Shown: piece by piece, positions 52,115 to 61,952 of the stretch
Position numbering within the stretch: the stretch's first letter is position 1
How the letters are laid out: each line of letters opens with the position of its first letter
Assembly: GCF_900130045.1 (NCBI RefSeq)
Contig: NZ_FQXT01000002.1
Span: 248,001 to 312,000 of the forward strand
Source of the DNA: Leeuwenhoekiella palythoae
GTDB lineage: Bacteria; Bacteroidota; Bacteroidia; Flavobacteriales; Flavobacteriaceae
Reading direction: 5' to 3'
DNA length: 64,000 nt
Notes under the pieces: model-generated
The model's database searches: none
Seen by the model: only the letters and a program-made list of their open reading frames with translations
Told to the model about the DNA's origin: nothing
Made by a program: the position numbers and the translations under genes

Positions 52115-52213
52115 TTGGGCATTACCTGCGCTAGCGCTTAGGTCGGGCTTTCAGGACTCGCTTTCTGCCGAAGGGGTCAGAAGAGCTCAAACAAATCCTT
52201 CAATCCTTAATGC
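52115..52213. repeat. Dispersed palindromic repeat, degenerate copy
   Basis: About 99 bp bounded by GGGCATTA and TTAATGC (inverted ends GCATTA/TAATGC), with the palindrome GCGCTAGCGC and the block GGTCGGGCTTTC inside. I recall similar elements dispersed in intergenic spaces of Bacteroidota genomes (ends like GGGCGTTA / TAACGC, with TCGGGCTTTC). Non-coding, GC-richer than its surroundings. The identification rests on memory of that pattern, not on a search. Confidence 0.5.
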
Positions 52214-52238
52214 AAAATTCTGCTATCTTTAAGCAGTT

Positions 52239-53390
52239 ATGCAAGAACCCTATTCTAATCTCTCGTATTGGGAATACAAATCCTGGCTAGCAGACGTCGA
52301 CTTTACTATTGTGGGAAGTGGCATTACCGGACTCAATTGTGCATTGCAGCTGCGTAAACGCTTTCCCGAGGCAAAAATTCTAATTCTTGAGCGCGGAAGT
52401 CTTCCGCAGGGAGCGAGTACAAAGAATGCTGGTTTCGCTTGTTTCGGGAGCGTTTCTGAGCTTTTGTCAGATTTAGAACGGCATAGCGAAGACGAAGTTT
52501 TAAAACTGGTTAAAATGCGCGTAGAGGGGCTGAAGGTTTTGAGAGAAACCCTTGGCGATCGCGCTATCGATTTTCAGAAGTGTGGCGGCTACGAACTATT
52601 TCTAAATACAAACCTTGAGCTTTTTGAAAACTGCCTCAGTCAGATCGAATATCTAAATGAATTGCTTGCACCGGTTTTTGAAAAGCCCGTTTTCAGTAGT
52701 GTTGCGAACAGATTTCATTTTAAGAATGTTCAAGATAGATTGTTATTTAATGCTGAAGAAGGTGCGATAGACACGGGCAAAATGATGCAAGGTCTGCTTC
52801 AAAAAGCACTTCGGCAAAATATTCTGATCTTAAATAATTGGACGGTTACCGGTTTTGAAACGCTATCGAACAGCGTAGAAGTCCGAGCAAATTCCATCTC
52901 ATTCAAAACAAAAAAGCTGTTTATAGCAACCAATGGTTTTGCAGCACATTTGGGAATTACTCAAGTACAGCCTGCGCGCAATCAAGTATTGGTGACCAAA
53001 CCTATCCCCGATTTAAAAATCAAAGGTACATTTCACCTGGATAAGGGCTATACCTATTTCAGAAATATCGATAACCGAATCCTTTTAGGAGGCGGCCGTA
53101 ACCTGGATTTAACCGGGGAACAAACCGATGCGCTCGGCACGTCTGCAATCATTCAAGCGCATTTAGAAAAGAAACTCAGTCAAATAATTCTACCGCAAAC
53201 TCAAGTTGAAATCGACTATCGCTGGAGCGGAATTCTGGGTGTTGGAGCTCAAAAGAAGCCCATCCTAAAACCGCTTTCAGAACACGTTTTTTGCGGTGTT
53301 CGACTAGGAGGAATGGGTGTAGCTATTGGCAGCCAGATAGGGAAGGAGCTGGCTGATTTATTGGACCCGCCAAAAAATATGAAAGTATAG
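52239..53390 (+). CDS. FAD-dependent oxidoreductase of the DAO family
   Basis: 383 residues. The FAD dinucleotide motif is GSGITG (26-31) within FTIVGSGITGLNCALQLRK, with the acidic residue after beta-2 (ILILERG). The C-terminal part reads YRWSGILGVGAQKKPIL and RLGGMGVAIGSQIGKELADLL, typical of glycine-oxidase/D-amino-acid-dehydrogenase-like proteins. The substrate, an amine or amino acid, is not defined. It is convergent with the ABC ATPase gene, 7 bp apart. Confidence 0.9.
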   Translation: MQEPYSNLSYWEYKSWLADVDFTIVGSGITGLNCALQLRKRFPEAKILILERGSLPQGASTKNAGFACFGSVSELLSDLERHSEDEVLKLVKMRVEGLKVLRETLGDRAIDFQKCGGYELFLNTNLELFENCLSQIEYLNELLAPVFEKPVFSSVANRFHFKNVQDRLLFNAEEGAIDTGKMMQGLLQKALRQNILILNNWTVTGFETLSNSVEVRANSISFKTKKLFIATNGFAAHLGITQVQPARNQVLVTKPIPDLKIKGTFHLDKGYTYFRNIDNRILLGGGRNLDLTGEQTDALGTSAIIQAHLEKKLSQIILPQTQVEIDYRWSGILGVGAQKKPILKPLSEHVFCGVRLGGMGVAIGSQIGKELADLLDPPKNMKV

Positions 53391-53397
53391 CGCTAGA

Positions 53398-54324
53398 TTA
53401 GAGCTTCAGTTTTAAATAAACAAAAGTGTCTTTATCTAAATCATCAACAGTATTAAAGTAGATCTTTTGTCCTTGAGCTTCAGCTTCCACGAGATAGTAA
53501 CTTCCTTTAAAATACGATTTAATCACGGTGGCTTTTAAACCGGTTTCAGATTCAGAAACCTCAAGTTGATGCGGCATAATCAAATGTTTTTCACCATCAA
53601 GTTCTAGCGTATTCACATCACCAAAAAACGAAGCGACATAAGCATTCTTTGGATTTTCAAACAAAGCTTCCGGAGTTGCGGTTTGTATAAATTGGCCTTC
53701 ACGCATCATTTTAATTTCGTCTGAAAATGAAAGTGCTTCTTCGCTGTCGTGCGTGGCAGTAATGCAGGTAATATTTTCTTTTTTTAGATACGCGTAGAGA
53801 TTTCGGCGTAAGGCATTCCGTCTAAAGTTGTCGATGTGGCTAAAGGGTTCGTCCAGCAAAAGCAATTCAGGTTCTTTGGCAATCGCACGCGCGAGTGCAA
53901 CACGCTGTTTTTGCCCGCCGCTCAGTAATTTTACGTGTACATCTGCAAAAGCGGTCATATCAACCACTTCAAGAAGTTCGTTGATGCGTTCTTCCCGCTG
54001 CCGCATAAAACGACGCGACAGATGTTTCCCAATATTATCTGCCACAGAAATATAGGGCATCAAGTCAAAATCCTGAGCGAGATATTTGATAAAAGGCTCT
54101 CCCGGGACCAAGTTAAAGTTGGGGCCTAAAAGTTCGATGTCGTTCCAGAAAACAGTCCCGTTTTCAACGTGAAGCAAGCCATAGATGATTTTGAGCAAAG
54201 TGCTTTTTCCGCAGCCACTTTCCCCTAAAATAGAAATGTGCTTTCCTTTTTCTACCGTGAAATCAAGGTTTTTTAAAACGGTTTTTTCGGTATAGCCGAA
54301 GTCGGTTATGTCTACTTTTAGCAT
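53398..54324 (-). CDS. ABC transporter ATP-binding protein (PotA/iron-type)
   Basis: 308 residues from the ATG at 54324; a longer frame adds 11 residues over the upstream hairpin. Walker A GESGCGKST (about 34-42), Q-loop region, signature LLSGGQKQRVALARA, Walker B LLLLDEPFSHID and the switch His in TATHDSEEA. A C-terminal extension of about 80 residues looks like a TOBE-type regulatory domain. No permease or substrate-binding gene is next to it. Substrate unknown. Confidence 0.9.
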   Translation of the reverse strand: MLKVDITDFGYTEKTVLKNLDFTVEKGKHISILGESGCGKSTLLKIIYGLLHVENGTVFWNDIELLGPNFNLVPGEPFIKYLAQDFDLMPYISVADNIGKHLSRRFMRQREERINELLEVVDMTAFADVHVKLLSGGQKQRVALARAIAKEPELLLLDEPFSHIDNFRRNALRRNLYAYLKKENITCITATHDSEEALSFSDEIKMMREGQFIQTATPEALFENPKNAYVASFFGDVNTLELDGEKHLIMPHQLEVSESETGLKATVIKSYFKGSYYLVEAEAQGQKIYFNTVDDLDKDTFVYLKLKL

Positions 54325-54334
54325 AATAGAATAT

Positions 54335-54372
54335 AAAAAGACCTCAAAAGTTATCAAAGCCTTTGAGGTCTT
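54335..54372 (-). terminator. Terminator of the prolyl oligopeptidase gene
   Basis: Stem AAGACCTCAAA / TTTGAGGTCTT; the minus strand continues into a T-run. Confidence 0.85.
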
Positions 54373-54401
54373 AATTTAAGTGGTTACAAGAGGCTCTGCA
54401 G

Positions 54402-56567
54402 TTAGCCTTTAATCTCTGATTTAGTTTTTTCAGGAAGCACGTCAAATCCCATATTATAAAGCGTAAAGGCAAAAATATCTGCTGTTTGCTCAATTTGCTT
54501 GCTTACCGGAGTTCCGGCACCGTGGCCGGCATCTGTCTCAATACGTATTAAAACAGGTGCGTCACCGGCTTGTTTTTCTTGCAATTCTGCAGCAAATTTA
54601 AAACTATGTGCAGGAACCACACGATCATCGTGATCTCCTGTTGTTACTAAAGTGGCAGGATATTCAGTTCCGGCTTTTACATTATGAACAGGAGAATAAC
54701 CTTTAATGTACTCAAACATTTCTTTGCTGTCTTCTGAAGTTCCGTAGTCGTACGCCCAGCCAGCTCCAGCGGTGAATGTATGATAACGCAGCATATCCAT
54801 CACGCCCACTGCAGGAAGCGCTACCTTCATTAAATCGGGTCTTTGTGTCATTGTTGCACCCACGAGCAAACCGCCGTTAGAACCCCCGCGAACTGCCAAA
54901 TAATCGCTTGACGTATAGTTTTCTGAAATCAGGTATTCTGCGGCAGCGATAAAGTCATCAAAGACGTTTTGTTTTTGCATTTTGGTACCAGCGTCGTGCC
55001 ATTCTTTACCATATTCTCCACCACCACGCAGGTTAGGCACGGCATACACACCGCCCATTTCCATCCAGATCGCATTAGTGATGCTGAATGAAGGCGTAAG
55101 CGAAATATTAAAGCCACCATAACCATAAAGAATGGTTGGGTTCTTTCCGTTAAGTTCTAAACCTTTTTTAAAGGTGATGATCATAGGAACTTTTGTACCG
55201 TCTTTTGAGGTATAAAATACTTGCTTGCTCTCGTAATTTTCAGGATCGAAATTGATCGCCGGTTTACGGAACAATTCAGAAGCTCCAGACTTGATGTCGT
55301 ATTTGTAAATACTTCCTGGAGTGGTATAGTTGGTAAAGCTGTAATAAAGTTCTTTATCTTCTTTTTTAGCTCCAAAACCGCCTGCGCTTCCGATACCGGG
55401 AAGTTCTACTTCACGTACAAGTTTACCCTCATAATCGTATTGTTTTACTTGCGAAACGGCATCAACCATATACTCTGCAAAAAAGTAACCACCACCGGTA
55501 GAAGGCGAAAGCACATTTTCGGTTTCCGGAATAAAATCCTCCCAGTTTTCGGGAGTTGGGTTAGCAGCGTCAACGGTAACGATCTTGCGGTTGGGCGCAT
55601 CTTTATCGGTCACAATGTAAAGTTTAGAGCCTACATTTTCGATCACAGAAGTATTGGTCTCTTCCGTATCAACAATCGCAACAAAATCGGCATTTGGCTT
55701 GCTCAGATCTTTGATATAAAGCTTGTTTCCTGAAGTTGCATTACTAGCGCTTAAGATCAAGTATTTATTGTCTTCTGTAGTTCCGGCACCAATGTAGCGA
55801 TGCTTTTGCTCAGGCGTACCGCCAAAGATCAGTTTGTCTTCCTTTTGAGCCGTATTCAGCTTGTGATAATACACTTTGTGCTGATCTGTTTTTGCTGAAA
55901 GTTCGCTGCCGTCTGGCTTGTCATAACTCGAGTAGTAAAAACCGTCATTCTCGCGCCAAGAGATTCCGCTAAATTTAATATCGACCAAAGTATCTTCGGT
56001 GATCTCTTTGGTTTCAGCATCCATTACTAAAACCTTTCTCCAGTCGCTTCCACCTTCAGAAATACTATACGCAGCCAGTTTTCCATTATCTGAAAAACTA
56101 AGACCGCCTAGTGAAACCGTACCGTCTTCGGCAAAGGTGTTAGGATCCAAAAATACTTCTGCAGTTGAAGGATCTTCACCGGTTTTATAACGGTAAATCA
56201 CATATTGATTTTGCAGTCCGTCATTTTTGTAGAAATAGGTGTAATCACCTTCTTTAAAAGGAGCGCCAATTTTCTCGTAGTTCCAGATTTTCTCAAGCTT
56301 TTGCTTGATTTCATCTTTAAACGGAATCTTATCTAAATAGCCAAACGTAGCCTTGTTTTCTGCTTTTACCCAAGCCTCAGTCTCGGCACTGCGATCGTCT
56401 TCGAGCCAGCGATACGGGTCGGGAACTTCGGTGCCGAAATAGGTGTCAACGGTATCAACCTTTTTCGTTTCAGGATAAGTTACTGCCATTTCAGGGGATT
56501 TTTTTTCATTGGTTTCACAGGCGCTGAAGAGAATCGTAAGTGCGCCCACATACGCTATTTTTTTCAT
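54402..56567 (-). CDS. Prolyl oligopeptidase, S9A family (lipoprotein)
   Basis: 721 residues from ATG 56567. Lipobox LFSAC at the N-terminus. A seven-bladed propeller-type region (about 60-430) covers the alpha/beta-hydrolase domain. Catalytic Ser in [12 protein letters not shown], Asp in [12 protein letters not shown] and His in DAGHGAG. The family cuts short peptides after proline. It is expected in the periplasm, anchored to a membrane. Confidence 0.94.
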   Translation of the reverse strand: MKKIAYVGALTILFSACETNEKKSPEMAVTYPETKKVDTVDTYFGTEVPDPYRWLEDDRSAETEAWVKAENKATFGYLDKIPFKDEIKQKLEKIWNYEKIGAPFKEGDYTYFYKNDGLQNQYVIYRYKTGEDPSTAEVFLDPNTFAEDGTVSLGGLSFSDNGKLAAYSISEGGSDWRKVLVMDAETKEITEDTLVDIKFSGISWRENDGFYYSSYDKPDGSELSAKTDQHKVYYHKLNTAQKEDKLIFGGTPEQKHRYIGAGTTEDNKYLILSASNATSGNKLYIKDLSKPNADFVAIVDTEETNTSVIENVGSKLYIVTDKDAPNRKIVTVDAANPTPENWEDFIPETENVLSPSTGGGYFFAEYMVDAVSQVKQYDYEGKLVREVELPGIGSAGGFGAKKEDKELYYSFTNYTTPGSIYKYDIKSGASELFRKPAINFDPENYESKQVFYTSKDGTKVPMIITFKKGLELNGKNPTILYGYGGFNISLTPSFSITNAIWMEMGGVYAVPNLRGGGEYGKEWHDAGTKMQKQNVFDDFIAAAEYLISENYTSSDYLAVRGGSNGGLLVGATMTQRPDLMKVALPAVGVMDMLRYHTFTAGAGWAYDYGTSEDSKEMFEYIKGYSPVHNVKAGTEYPATLVTTGDHDDRVVPAHSFKFAAELQEKQAGDAPVLIRIETDAGHGAGTPVSKQIEQTADIFAFTLYNMGFDVLPEKTKSEIKG

Positions 56568-56662
56568 TTGAAACAAAATTGAATTCTTCCAAATATAGTC
56601 AGTAAACTACCTCAGAGCAAGCCCTTGAGGCATTGCTTGGAAACGAATTTTCAATTTCGAGG

Positions 56663-56684
56663 CATCCCGATAGCTATCGGGATG
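56663..56684. repeat. 22-bp perfect palindrome
   Basis: Perfect dyad of 22 bp centred on the AGCT at 56672-56675, core CCCGATAGCTATCGGG. It lies between the peptidase and asd genes. This core recurs in intergenic spaces of several flavobacterial genomes, to my knowledge; here I see a single copy. Confidence 0.7.
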
Positions 56685-56712
56685 GAGTATTAAACCCTTT
56701 GGCGGTGCCAAT

Positions 56713-56747
56713 AAAAAAACCTCCGAAACGCCAGGTCTCAGAGGTTT
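56713..56747 (-). terminator. Terminator of asd
   Basis: Stem AAACCTC/GAGGTTT with a 17-base loop; on the minus strand a T7 run follows. Confidence 0.75.
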
Positions 56748-56771
56748 GTGAAATTATTAGGTTCTTTTAAA

Positions 56772-57761
56772 CTAAACCAATTCTTTAGCTGCTAGATATT
56801 CAGCGATTTGAACCGCATTGGTTGCTGCGCCTTTTCTTAGGTTATCTGCAACGACCCACATATTTAAAGTGTTTTCTTGAGAAAAATCACGACGTATACG
56901 ACCTACAAACACATCATTTTTACCTTCAGCATAAATAGGCATTGGGTAGGTATTGGTATCCGGGTTATCTTGAACGGTAACTCCATCTTGCGCTTGAAGC
57001 AGTTGGCGAACTTCCGCCAGGTCAAAATCATTTTCAAACTGCACGTTGATCGCTTCAGAATGGCCACCCACAACCGGGATGCGCACCGCTGTAGCAGTAA
57101 CTGCAATCGTGTTATCACCTAAGATTTTCTGAGTCTCGTTAACGAGTTTCATTTCTTCTTTAGTGTAACCGTTTTCGGTAAATACATCACAAGCGGGGAT
57201 TGCATTGCGGTGAATAGGATACGCGTAAGCCATATCACCTTGCTCACCTTTGTATTCATTTTCTAACTGCTGAACCGCTTTAACTCCGGTTCCTGTAATC
57301 GACTGATAGGTAGAAATCACAAGACGTTTGATCTTATATTTCTTGTGTAAAGGCGCCAAAGCCAAAACCATCTGAATGGTAGAACAGTTAGGATTAGCGA
57401 TAATTTTATCTGAATCTTCTAATTCTGAAGCGTTGATCTCAGGAACAATAAGTTTTTTGTCAGGATCCATTCTCCACGCAGAAGAGTTGTCTACAACGGT
57501 AGTACCTACCTCAGCAAACTTAGGAGCAAACTCTAACGAAGTCCCACCACCTGCTGAAAAAATCGCAATATCAGGACGTGCTGCGATTGCATCTTCCATA
57601 GAACTAATGGTGTATTCTTTGTCTTTATAGGTAACCGTTTTACCTACTGAGCGTGCGCTGGCAACAGGTATTAATTCGGTTATGGGGAAGTTGCGTTCTG
57701 CTAATACTTGCAACATTACGTGGCCTACCATCCCGGTGGCACCTACAACAGCTACTTTCAT
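56772..57761 (-). CDS. asd: Aspartate-semialdehyde dehydrogenase
   Basis: 329 residues. It reduces aspartyl phosphate to the semialdehyde for lysine, diaminopimelate, threonine and methionine. NADP motif GATGMVGHVM (8-17), active-site Cys126 in NPNCSTIQM and His in VGGHSEAI. The start MKVAVVGATG is standard. It is a lone transcript closed by a terminator. Confidence 0.97.
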   Translation of the reverse strand: MKVAVVGATGMVGHVMLQVLAERNFPITELIPVASARSVGKTVTYKDKEYTISSMEDAIAARPDIAIFSAGGGTSLEFAPKFAEVGTTVVDNSSAWRMDPDKKLIVPEINASELEDSDKIIANPNCSTIQMVLALAPLHKKYKIKRLVISTYQSITGTGVKAVQQLENEYKGEQGDMAYAYPIHRNAIPACDVFTENGYTKEEMKLVNETQKILGDNTIAVTATAVRIPVVGGHSEAINVQFENDFDLAEVRQLLQAQDGVTVQDNPDTNTYPMPIYAEGKNDVFVGRIRRDFSQENTLNMWVVADNLRKGAATNAVQIAEYLAAKELV

Positions 57762-58058
57762 AATTTTAATCTTTAGCGTGTGTCAATCTCAATATCGTTG
57801 AGAAAATTTAGTTTGTTAGTTCCGCTGAAAATCAGCCAGCCTGAAGGCTTTTAGCTTGCGGACGCCAAAAGTAGCAACACTTTATAAAAAAGCAGACTAT
57901 CTTATTAAAAATATACACATTTGTTTAAAAAGTGACATTTTGTATGTTTTATAAACATTATGTTATTTATATAACAAAAAGAACCCCCGAATTTCTTCGA
58001 GGGTTTAGTTAAAATTAGTCTGCAGTGCAGCGGTTTGTGCCTCAAGGCACACGAGTCA
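57762..58058. other. 297-bp gap upstream of asd
   Basis: The gap contains the mscL terminator (57976-58005) and an AT-rich stretch near 57890-57975. I see no gene, no clear TAnnTTTG box and no riboswitch-like fold such as a lysine element. Confidence 0.5.
57976..58005 (-). terminator. Terminator of mscL
   Basis: Stem AACCCCCGAA / TTCGAGGGTT with one mismatch, loop TTTC; T-run on the minus strand. Confidence 0.85.
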
Positions 58059-58478
58059 TTATTTCTTTCTCAATTCGTCGCGAATTTCTATAAGTAATTC
58101 TTCTTGAGTAGGTCCTTTAGGAGCAGCTGGTTTAGGCTCTTCTTTTTTCTTGGTTTTCTCATAACCTTTCAATAACCAGAAGATCACAAAACCAATGATG
58201 ATAAAATCAATCACAGCTTGCAGGAAGTTACCGTAGGTCATAATTGCTCCTCCGGCTTCAATGGCAGCGTCAACCGTTTCATATTCTCCTCCATCCAGAG
58301 AAAAGAAGAGGTTGTTAACGTTTTTACCTCCCATAATCACACCTATTACGGGCATAATCACATCTTTAACTAAGGAGCCTACAATTTTGTTGAATGCTCC
58401 ACCTATAATTACCGCAGTTGCTAGAGCAACGATGTCACCTTTCATTAAAAAGGCTTTAAAATCTTTAAAAAATGCCAT
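58059..58478 (-). CDS. mscL: Large-conductance mechanosensitive channel
   Basis: 139 residues, close to 136 for E. coli. The N-terminal amphipathic helix and helix 1 read FKAFLMKGDIVALATAVIIGGAFNKIVGSLV; helix 2 is FLQAVIDFIIIGFVIFWLLKGY; the C-terminal bundle ends in EELLIEIRDELRKK. It opens on membrane stretch to release solutes during osmotic downshock. Single gene with its own terminator. Confidence 0.97.
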   Translation of the reverse strand: MAFFKDFKAFLMKGDIVALATAVIIGGAFNKIVGSLVKDVIMPVIGVIMGGKNVNNLFFSLDGGEYETVDAAIEAGGAIMTYGNFLQAVIDFIIIGFVIFWLLKGYEKTKKKEEPKPAAPKGPTQEELLIEIRDELRKK

Positions 58479-58555
58479 TATTTCGTTGGTTTAAGTAGTT
58501 AAATAAAGTTCTAATATAGGTAAATATTAAAAAGACTAAAAGCAGAAGCTGTTAG

Positions 58556-59653
58556 TTATTCTATAATTTTTCGTTGAACGCGTTGAGAGATCGCTGTAAT
58601 TAACTCATACGGAATACTTTTTATGCGTGCTGTTAAGGCTACTGCCGAAGCATCCTTCCCAAAAATAATCACTTCGTCACCTTCTTCGCAATCAATCTTG
58701 GTAACATCAACCATGATCATATCCATACACACATTGCCTATGATTGGTGCTTTCTTTCCTTTGATCATCACATAGCCGCGACCTTTACCGTAAGCGCGAG
58801 AAATACCGTCAGCGTGGCCAATAGGTAGTGTTGCGCTTCGGCCTAGTTTTGCAGCAGTATGCGCACGATTGTATCCTACCGTTTCTCCAATGGCAATATC
58901 ATGAATTTGCGAAATAACCGTTTTTAAGGTAGCCACCGGTTTTAGTTTTAAATCTTCAGCTTGAATGTTTCCGTAGCCATAAAGGCCTATTCCGGTGCGC
59001 ACCATATCAAACTGTGCCTGAGGATAATTTATAATCGCCGAAGTATTGCTTTGATGCAACATTGGGGTATAGCCTAAACCGGCAATCATATGTTTTGCGT
59101 TGCTTTCAAAGGCGTCAATTTGCTGCTGGGTAAACGTGCGCTCATTCAGATCTTCACTAGCTACAAGATGTGAGAACAGCGATTTAACCTTTAGTGCTTC
59201 AGTGGCGTGCAATTGTTCTAGGATATCTTTCTCATTCACATCTTTAAACCCTAGCCGGTTTAAACCGGTATTGAATTTTATATGAATGGGATAATCTTTT
59301 AAACCTTTTGACTCAGCGATCTCGGTAAAAGCTTTTAGTACTCTAAAACTATAAATACTTGGCTCTAGTTTATGCTCAATCACCTGATCAAAATTTTCAA
59401 TCTGCGGGTGTAAAACAAGAATAGGTGTTTTAATTCCTGCATCGCGTAAAGCAACACCTTCTGGGGTATAAGCGACAGCAAAATAATCTATACCTTTTTC
59501 TTCCAGTTTGCGGGCAACAGCTACAGACTCGCTTCCGTAAGCATAAGCCTTTACAACAGCGAGCATTTTTACATCTGGTTCTAGTTTAGACCGTAGATAG
59601 TCATAATTATGGCTTAAGGCATTTAGGTCTATTTCGAGAACAGTGTGCGGCAT
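58556..59653 (-). CDS. alr: Alanine racemase
   Basis: 365 residues, PLP enzyme. It provides D-Ala for peptidoglycan. PLP-binding Lys35 in AVVKAYAYGSE and the catalytic Tyr in TVGYNRAHTA. The start ATG follows the tdk stop TAA without gap (TAAATG), so tdk and alr form one coupled unit. The order tdk-alr puts nucleotide salvage with cell-wall supply. Confidence 0.97.
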   Translation of the reverse strand: MPHTVLEIDLNALSHNYDYLRSKLEPDVKMLAVVKAYAYGSESVAVARKLEEKGIDYFAVAYTPEGVALRDAGIKTPILVLHPQIENFDQVIEHKLEPSIYSFRVLKAFTEIAESKGLKDYPIHIKFNTGLNRLGFKDVNEKDILEQLHATEALKVKSLFSHLVASEDLNERTFTQQQIDAFESNAKHMIAGLGYTPMLHQSNTSAIINYPQAQFDMVRTGIGLYGYGNIQAEDLKLKPVATLKTVISQIHDIAIGETVGYNRAHTAAKLGRSATLPIGHADGISRAYGKGRGYVMIKGKKAPIIGNVCMDMIMVDVTKIDCEEGDEVIIFGKDASAVALTARIKSIPYELITAISQRVQRKIIE

Positions 59654-60295
59654 TTAGTCTTTTGTTTTTGGGTTTTTAAGTTCTTCGGGGTCCTTAACTT
59701 CTATAGTTTTTAGACGCTCTCGAAGCATTGCTTTATAATAAGCACTACGGCTTAGGGGTTCGTATTCTTCGGTTTCACCCAGCAATACAAGATCATCGCT
59801 GGTAGCCTTTCTGTAGCTGAATTGCGCCAGATTTCCCGTACGTGTACACACAGCGTGTACTTTAGTGACATACTCGGCGGTAGCCATAAGCGCAGGCATT
59901 GGGCCAAAAGGATTTCCTTTAAAATCCATGTCAAGTCCGGCAACTATGACTCTGATTCCGCGATTGGCAAGGTCATTACACACCTTTACGATTTCTTCAT
60001 CAAAAAATTGTGCCTCATCAATACCTATCACGTCGCAACCGTCTGCAAGAATAGGAATATTAGCAGCGGCAGGTACCGGAGTAGATCTGATTTCGTTAGC
60101 ATCATGAGAGATGACCAGCTCGTCATCATAGCGGGTATCTATTGCAGGTTTGAAGATCTCAACCTTTTGTTTAGCAAACTTGGCGCGTTTTAGTCGGCGA
60201 ATTAATTCTTCGGTTTTACCCGAGAACATAGAGCCGCATATGACTTCTATCCATCCAAATTGCTCTTTATGATTAACGGTATTTTCGAGAAACAT
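59654..60295 (-). CDS. tdk: Thymidine kinase (type II)
   Basis: 213 residues. It phosphorylates thymidine to dTMP. P-loop GSMFSGKT (21-28), the DEAQFFDEE segment and the [18 protein letters not shown] lasso. Of the four zinc cysteines in the C-terminal lasso, only one remains (VCTRT, and [10 protein letters not shown] in place of the second pair), so zinc binding is probably lost or altered. Coupled to alr. Confidence 0.93.
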   Translation of the reverse strand: MFLENTVNHKEQFGWIEVICGSMFSGKTEELIRRLKRAKFAKQKVEIFKPAIDTRYDDELVISHDANEIRSTPVPAAANIPILADGCDVIGIDEAQFFDEEIVKVCNDLANRGIRVIVAGLDMDFKGNPFGPMPALMATAEYVTKVHAVCTRTGNLAQFSYRKATSDDLVLLGETEEYEPLSRSAYYKAMLRERLKTIEVKDPEELKNPKTKD

Positions 60296-60396
60296 TTCGT
60301 ACTTTTCAACCTCTTAAAGGGCAAAGGTGCTATTCTTAGAGGGCTTAGCAAATTTATTAAAAACCCCAGCAAATAAACAGAGCAAACAAAAAACTT

Positions 60397-61275
60397 ATGA
60401 AGAAGAAATTAAAATCTGACTTGGTGAGCCTGGCGCACAAGATTTTAAAACTTGACTCAGAGAGTGATTACGAGACCCTAAAAATTGAAGCTCAGAAGAT
60501 TTATGAAGCACTATCAATTTTAGCTTATGTAGAAGCGCATTTTGACACTGCAAAACCCACCATAGGCAAAGCCGAAATCATCAAAGCTTTAGAGGAAGAA
60601 GATAGCGAAGTGATTGCTGAAAGTATTCAGGAAATTCAACAAGAGCAAGTTGAAGAAACTCCGGCTGAAGCACCTCAAAAAGAAGAAACCGAATTAGAGC
60701 GTATTGCGCGTATAGCCGCTGCTAACGAAGAACTCTTTGAGCGCTTAAGAACACCACAAGAAACACAGCCTAAAGCAGAAGACCCTGAACCGAAAAAACA
60801 AAAAGAGCCCAAGATCAATCAGGCTTCGTTACACGAGCCGGTGATTGAAAAGATCAAAGATATTGTCGCTCAAATGCCGCCTGAAGCAGATGCTATTGAG
60901 GCGATGTTTCAGCAAATCACCCAAAAACCTGATGTGGTTAAAAACGATAAAGACGAGATTGGTGAATATGGTCGAATTGCCGAGTTTGAAGACGATGCAA
61001 AACCACAGGAAAGCAAGCCTAGAAAACTGAACGACCGTATCTCTCGCGGACTTTCTTTTGGCCTTAATGACCGCATTGCATTTATAAAACATCTTTTTAA
61101 CGGAAGCGATACGGATTATAATCGGGTGCTTTCACAACTCAACACGGCAAATTCTGAAGAAGAAGCGTTTACCCTTATCGACCAGATGGTAAAACCAGAC
61201 TATAACAATTGGGACGGAAAAGAGATGTATGAGACACGCTTTAAAGAGCTGGTAGCCCGCAAATTTGACTCCTAA
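60397..61275 (+). CDS. Conserved protein of unknown function, acidic central region
   Basis: 292 residues, no signal peptide or membrane helix. N-terminal helices (about 1-50, DLVSLAHKILKLD) are followed by a highly acidic disordered part (about 60-160, EEEDSEVIAE, EEQVEETPAEAPQKEETELE) and a helical C-terminal half with RGLSFGLNDRIAFIKHLFNG and WDGKEMYETRFKELVARKFDS. The stop TAA overlaps the ATG of rsmI by one base (TAATG), so translation is coupled. I do not recognise a function; the linkage with rsmI suggests a translation-related or housekeeping role. Confidence 0.75.
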   Translation: MKKKLKSDLVSLAHKILKLDSESDYETLKIEAQKIYEALSILAYVEAHFDTAKPTIGKAEIIKALEEEDSEVIAESIQEIQQEQVEETPAEAPQKEETELERIARIAAANEELFERLRTPQETQPKAEDPEPKKQKEPKINQASLHEPVIEKIKDIVAQMPPEADAIEAMFQQITQKPDVVKNDKDEIGEYGRIAEFEDDAKPQESKPRKLNDRISRGLSFGLNDRIAFIKHLFNGSDTDYNRVLSQLNTANSEEEAFTLIDQMVKPDYNNWDGKEMYETRFKELVARKFDS

Positions 61276-61952
61276 TGGGTAAACTATTTCTTGTACCCAC
61301 ACCCATTGGCAATCTGGAGGATATGACCTTTAGAGCAGTTAAAGTACTGCAAGAGGCAGATCTTATTCTTGCCGAAGATACCCGCACTAGTGGAAAGTTG
61401 CTTAAGCATTTTGAGATCACCACACAGATGCACTCCCATCATATGCACAACGAGCATAAAACGGTTGAAGGTCTTGTAGACCGTATCAAAAACGGGCAAA
61501 CTCTTGCTTTGATAAGTGATGCAGGAACTCCGGCGATTTCAGATCCGGGATTTTTATTAACACGCGCTTGTGTAGAAGCAGGTATGGAGGTTGATTGTTT
61601 GCCGGGTGCTACTGCTTTTGTTCCGGCGTTGGTTAATAGCGGTTTACCTAATGATAAATTTGTTTTTGAAGGATTTCTTCCGGTAAAAAAGGGGCGACAA
61701 ACCCGATTTTTACTTTTGGCGGAAGAAGAGCGCACGATGATCTTTTATGAAAGTCCGCATAAGCTGGTAAAGACCTTAAAAAATATGGTAGAATTTTTTG
61801 GCGAAGACCGAAGCATTTCGGTTTCCAGAGAGATCTCAAAACTTCATGAAGAAACCGTGCGTGGTACTGCAGCTGAGGTGTTAAAACATTTTGAGGCCAA
61901 AGCACCTAAGGGAGAAATTGTGATCATCGTAGGAGGGAAGCCTAAAGGCTAA
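61275..61952 (+). CDS. rsmI: 16S rRNA (cytidine-2'-O)-methyltransferase RsmI
   Basis: 225 residues. It methylates the 2'-OH of C1402 in 16S rRNA. Tetrapyrrole-methylase fold: PTPIGNLEDMTFRA at the start, LAEDTRTSGKLL, LISDAGTPAISDPGF and CLPGATAFVPALVNSGLP. It ends 4 bp inside the stop of the convergent gene. It begins inside the previous gene's stop codon. Confidence 0.96.
   Translation: MGKLFLVPTPIGNLEDMTFRAVKVLQEADLILAEDTRTSGKLLKHFEITTQMHSHHMHNEHKTVEGLVDRIKNGQTLALISDAGTPAISDPGFLLTRACVEAGMEVDCLPGATAFVPALVNSGLPNDKFVFEGFLPVKKGRQTRFLLLAEEERTMIFYESPHKLVKTLKNMVEFFGEDRSISVSREISKLHEETVRGTAAEVLKHFEAKAPKGEIVIIVGGKPKG

Noticed and set aside
57781-58058. Possible lysine riboswitch upstream of asd
   Set aside because: No five-way junction or conserved AGAGGxGC-type blocks were found; only the mscL terminator and AT-rich DNA.
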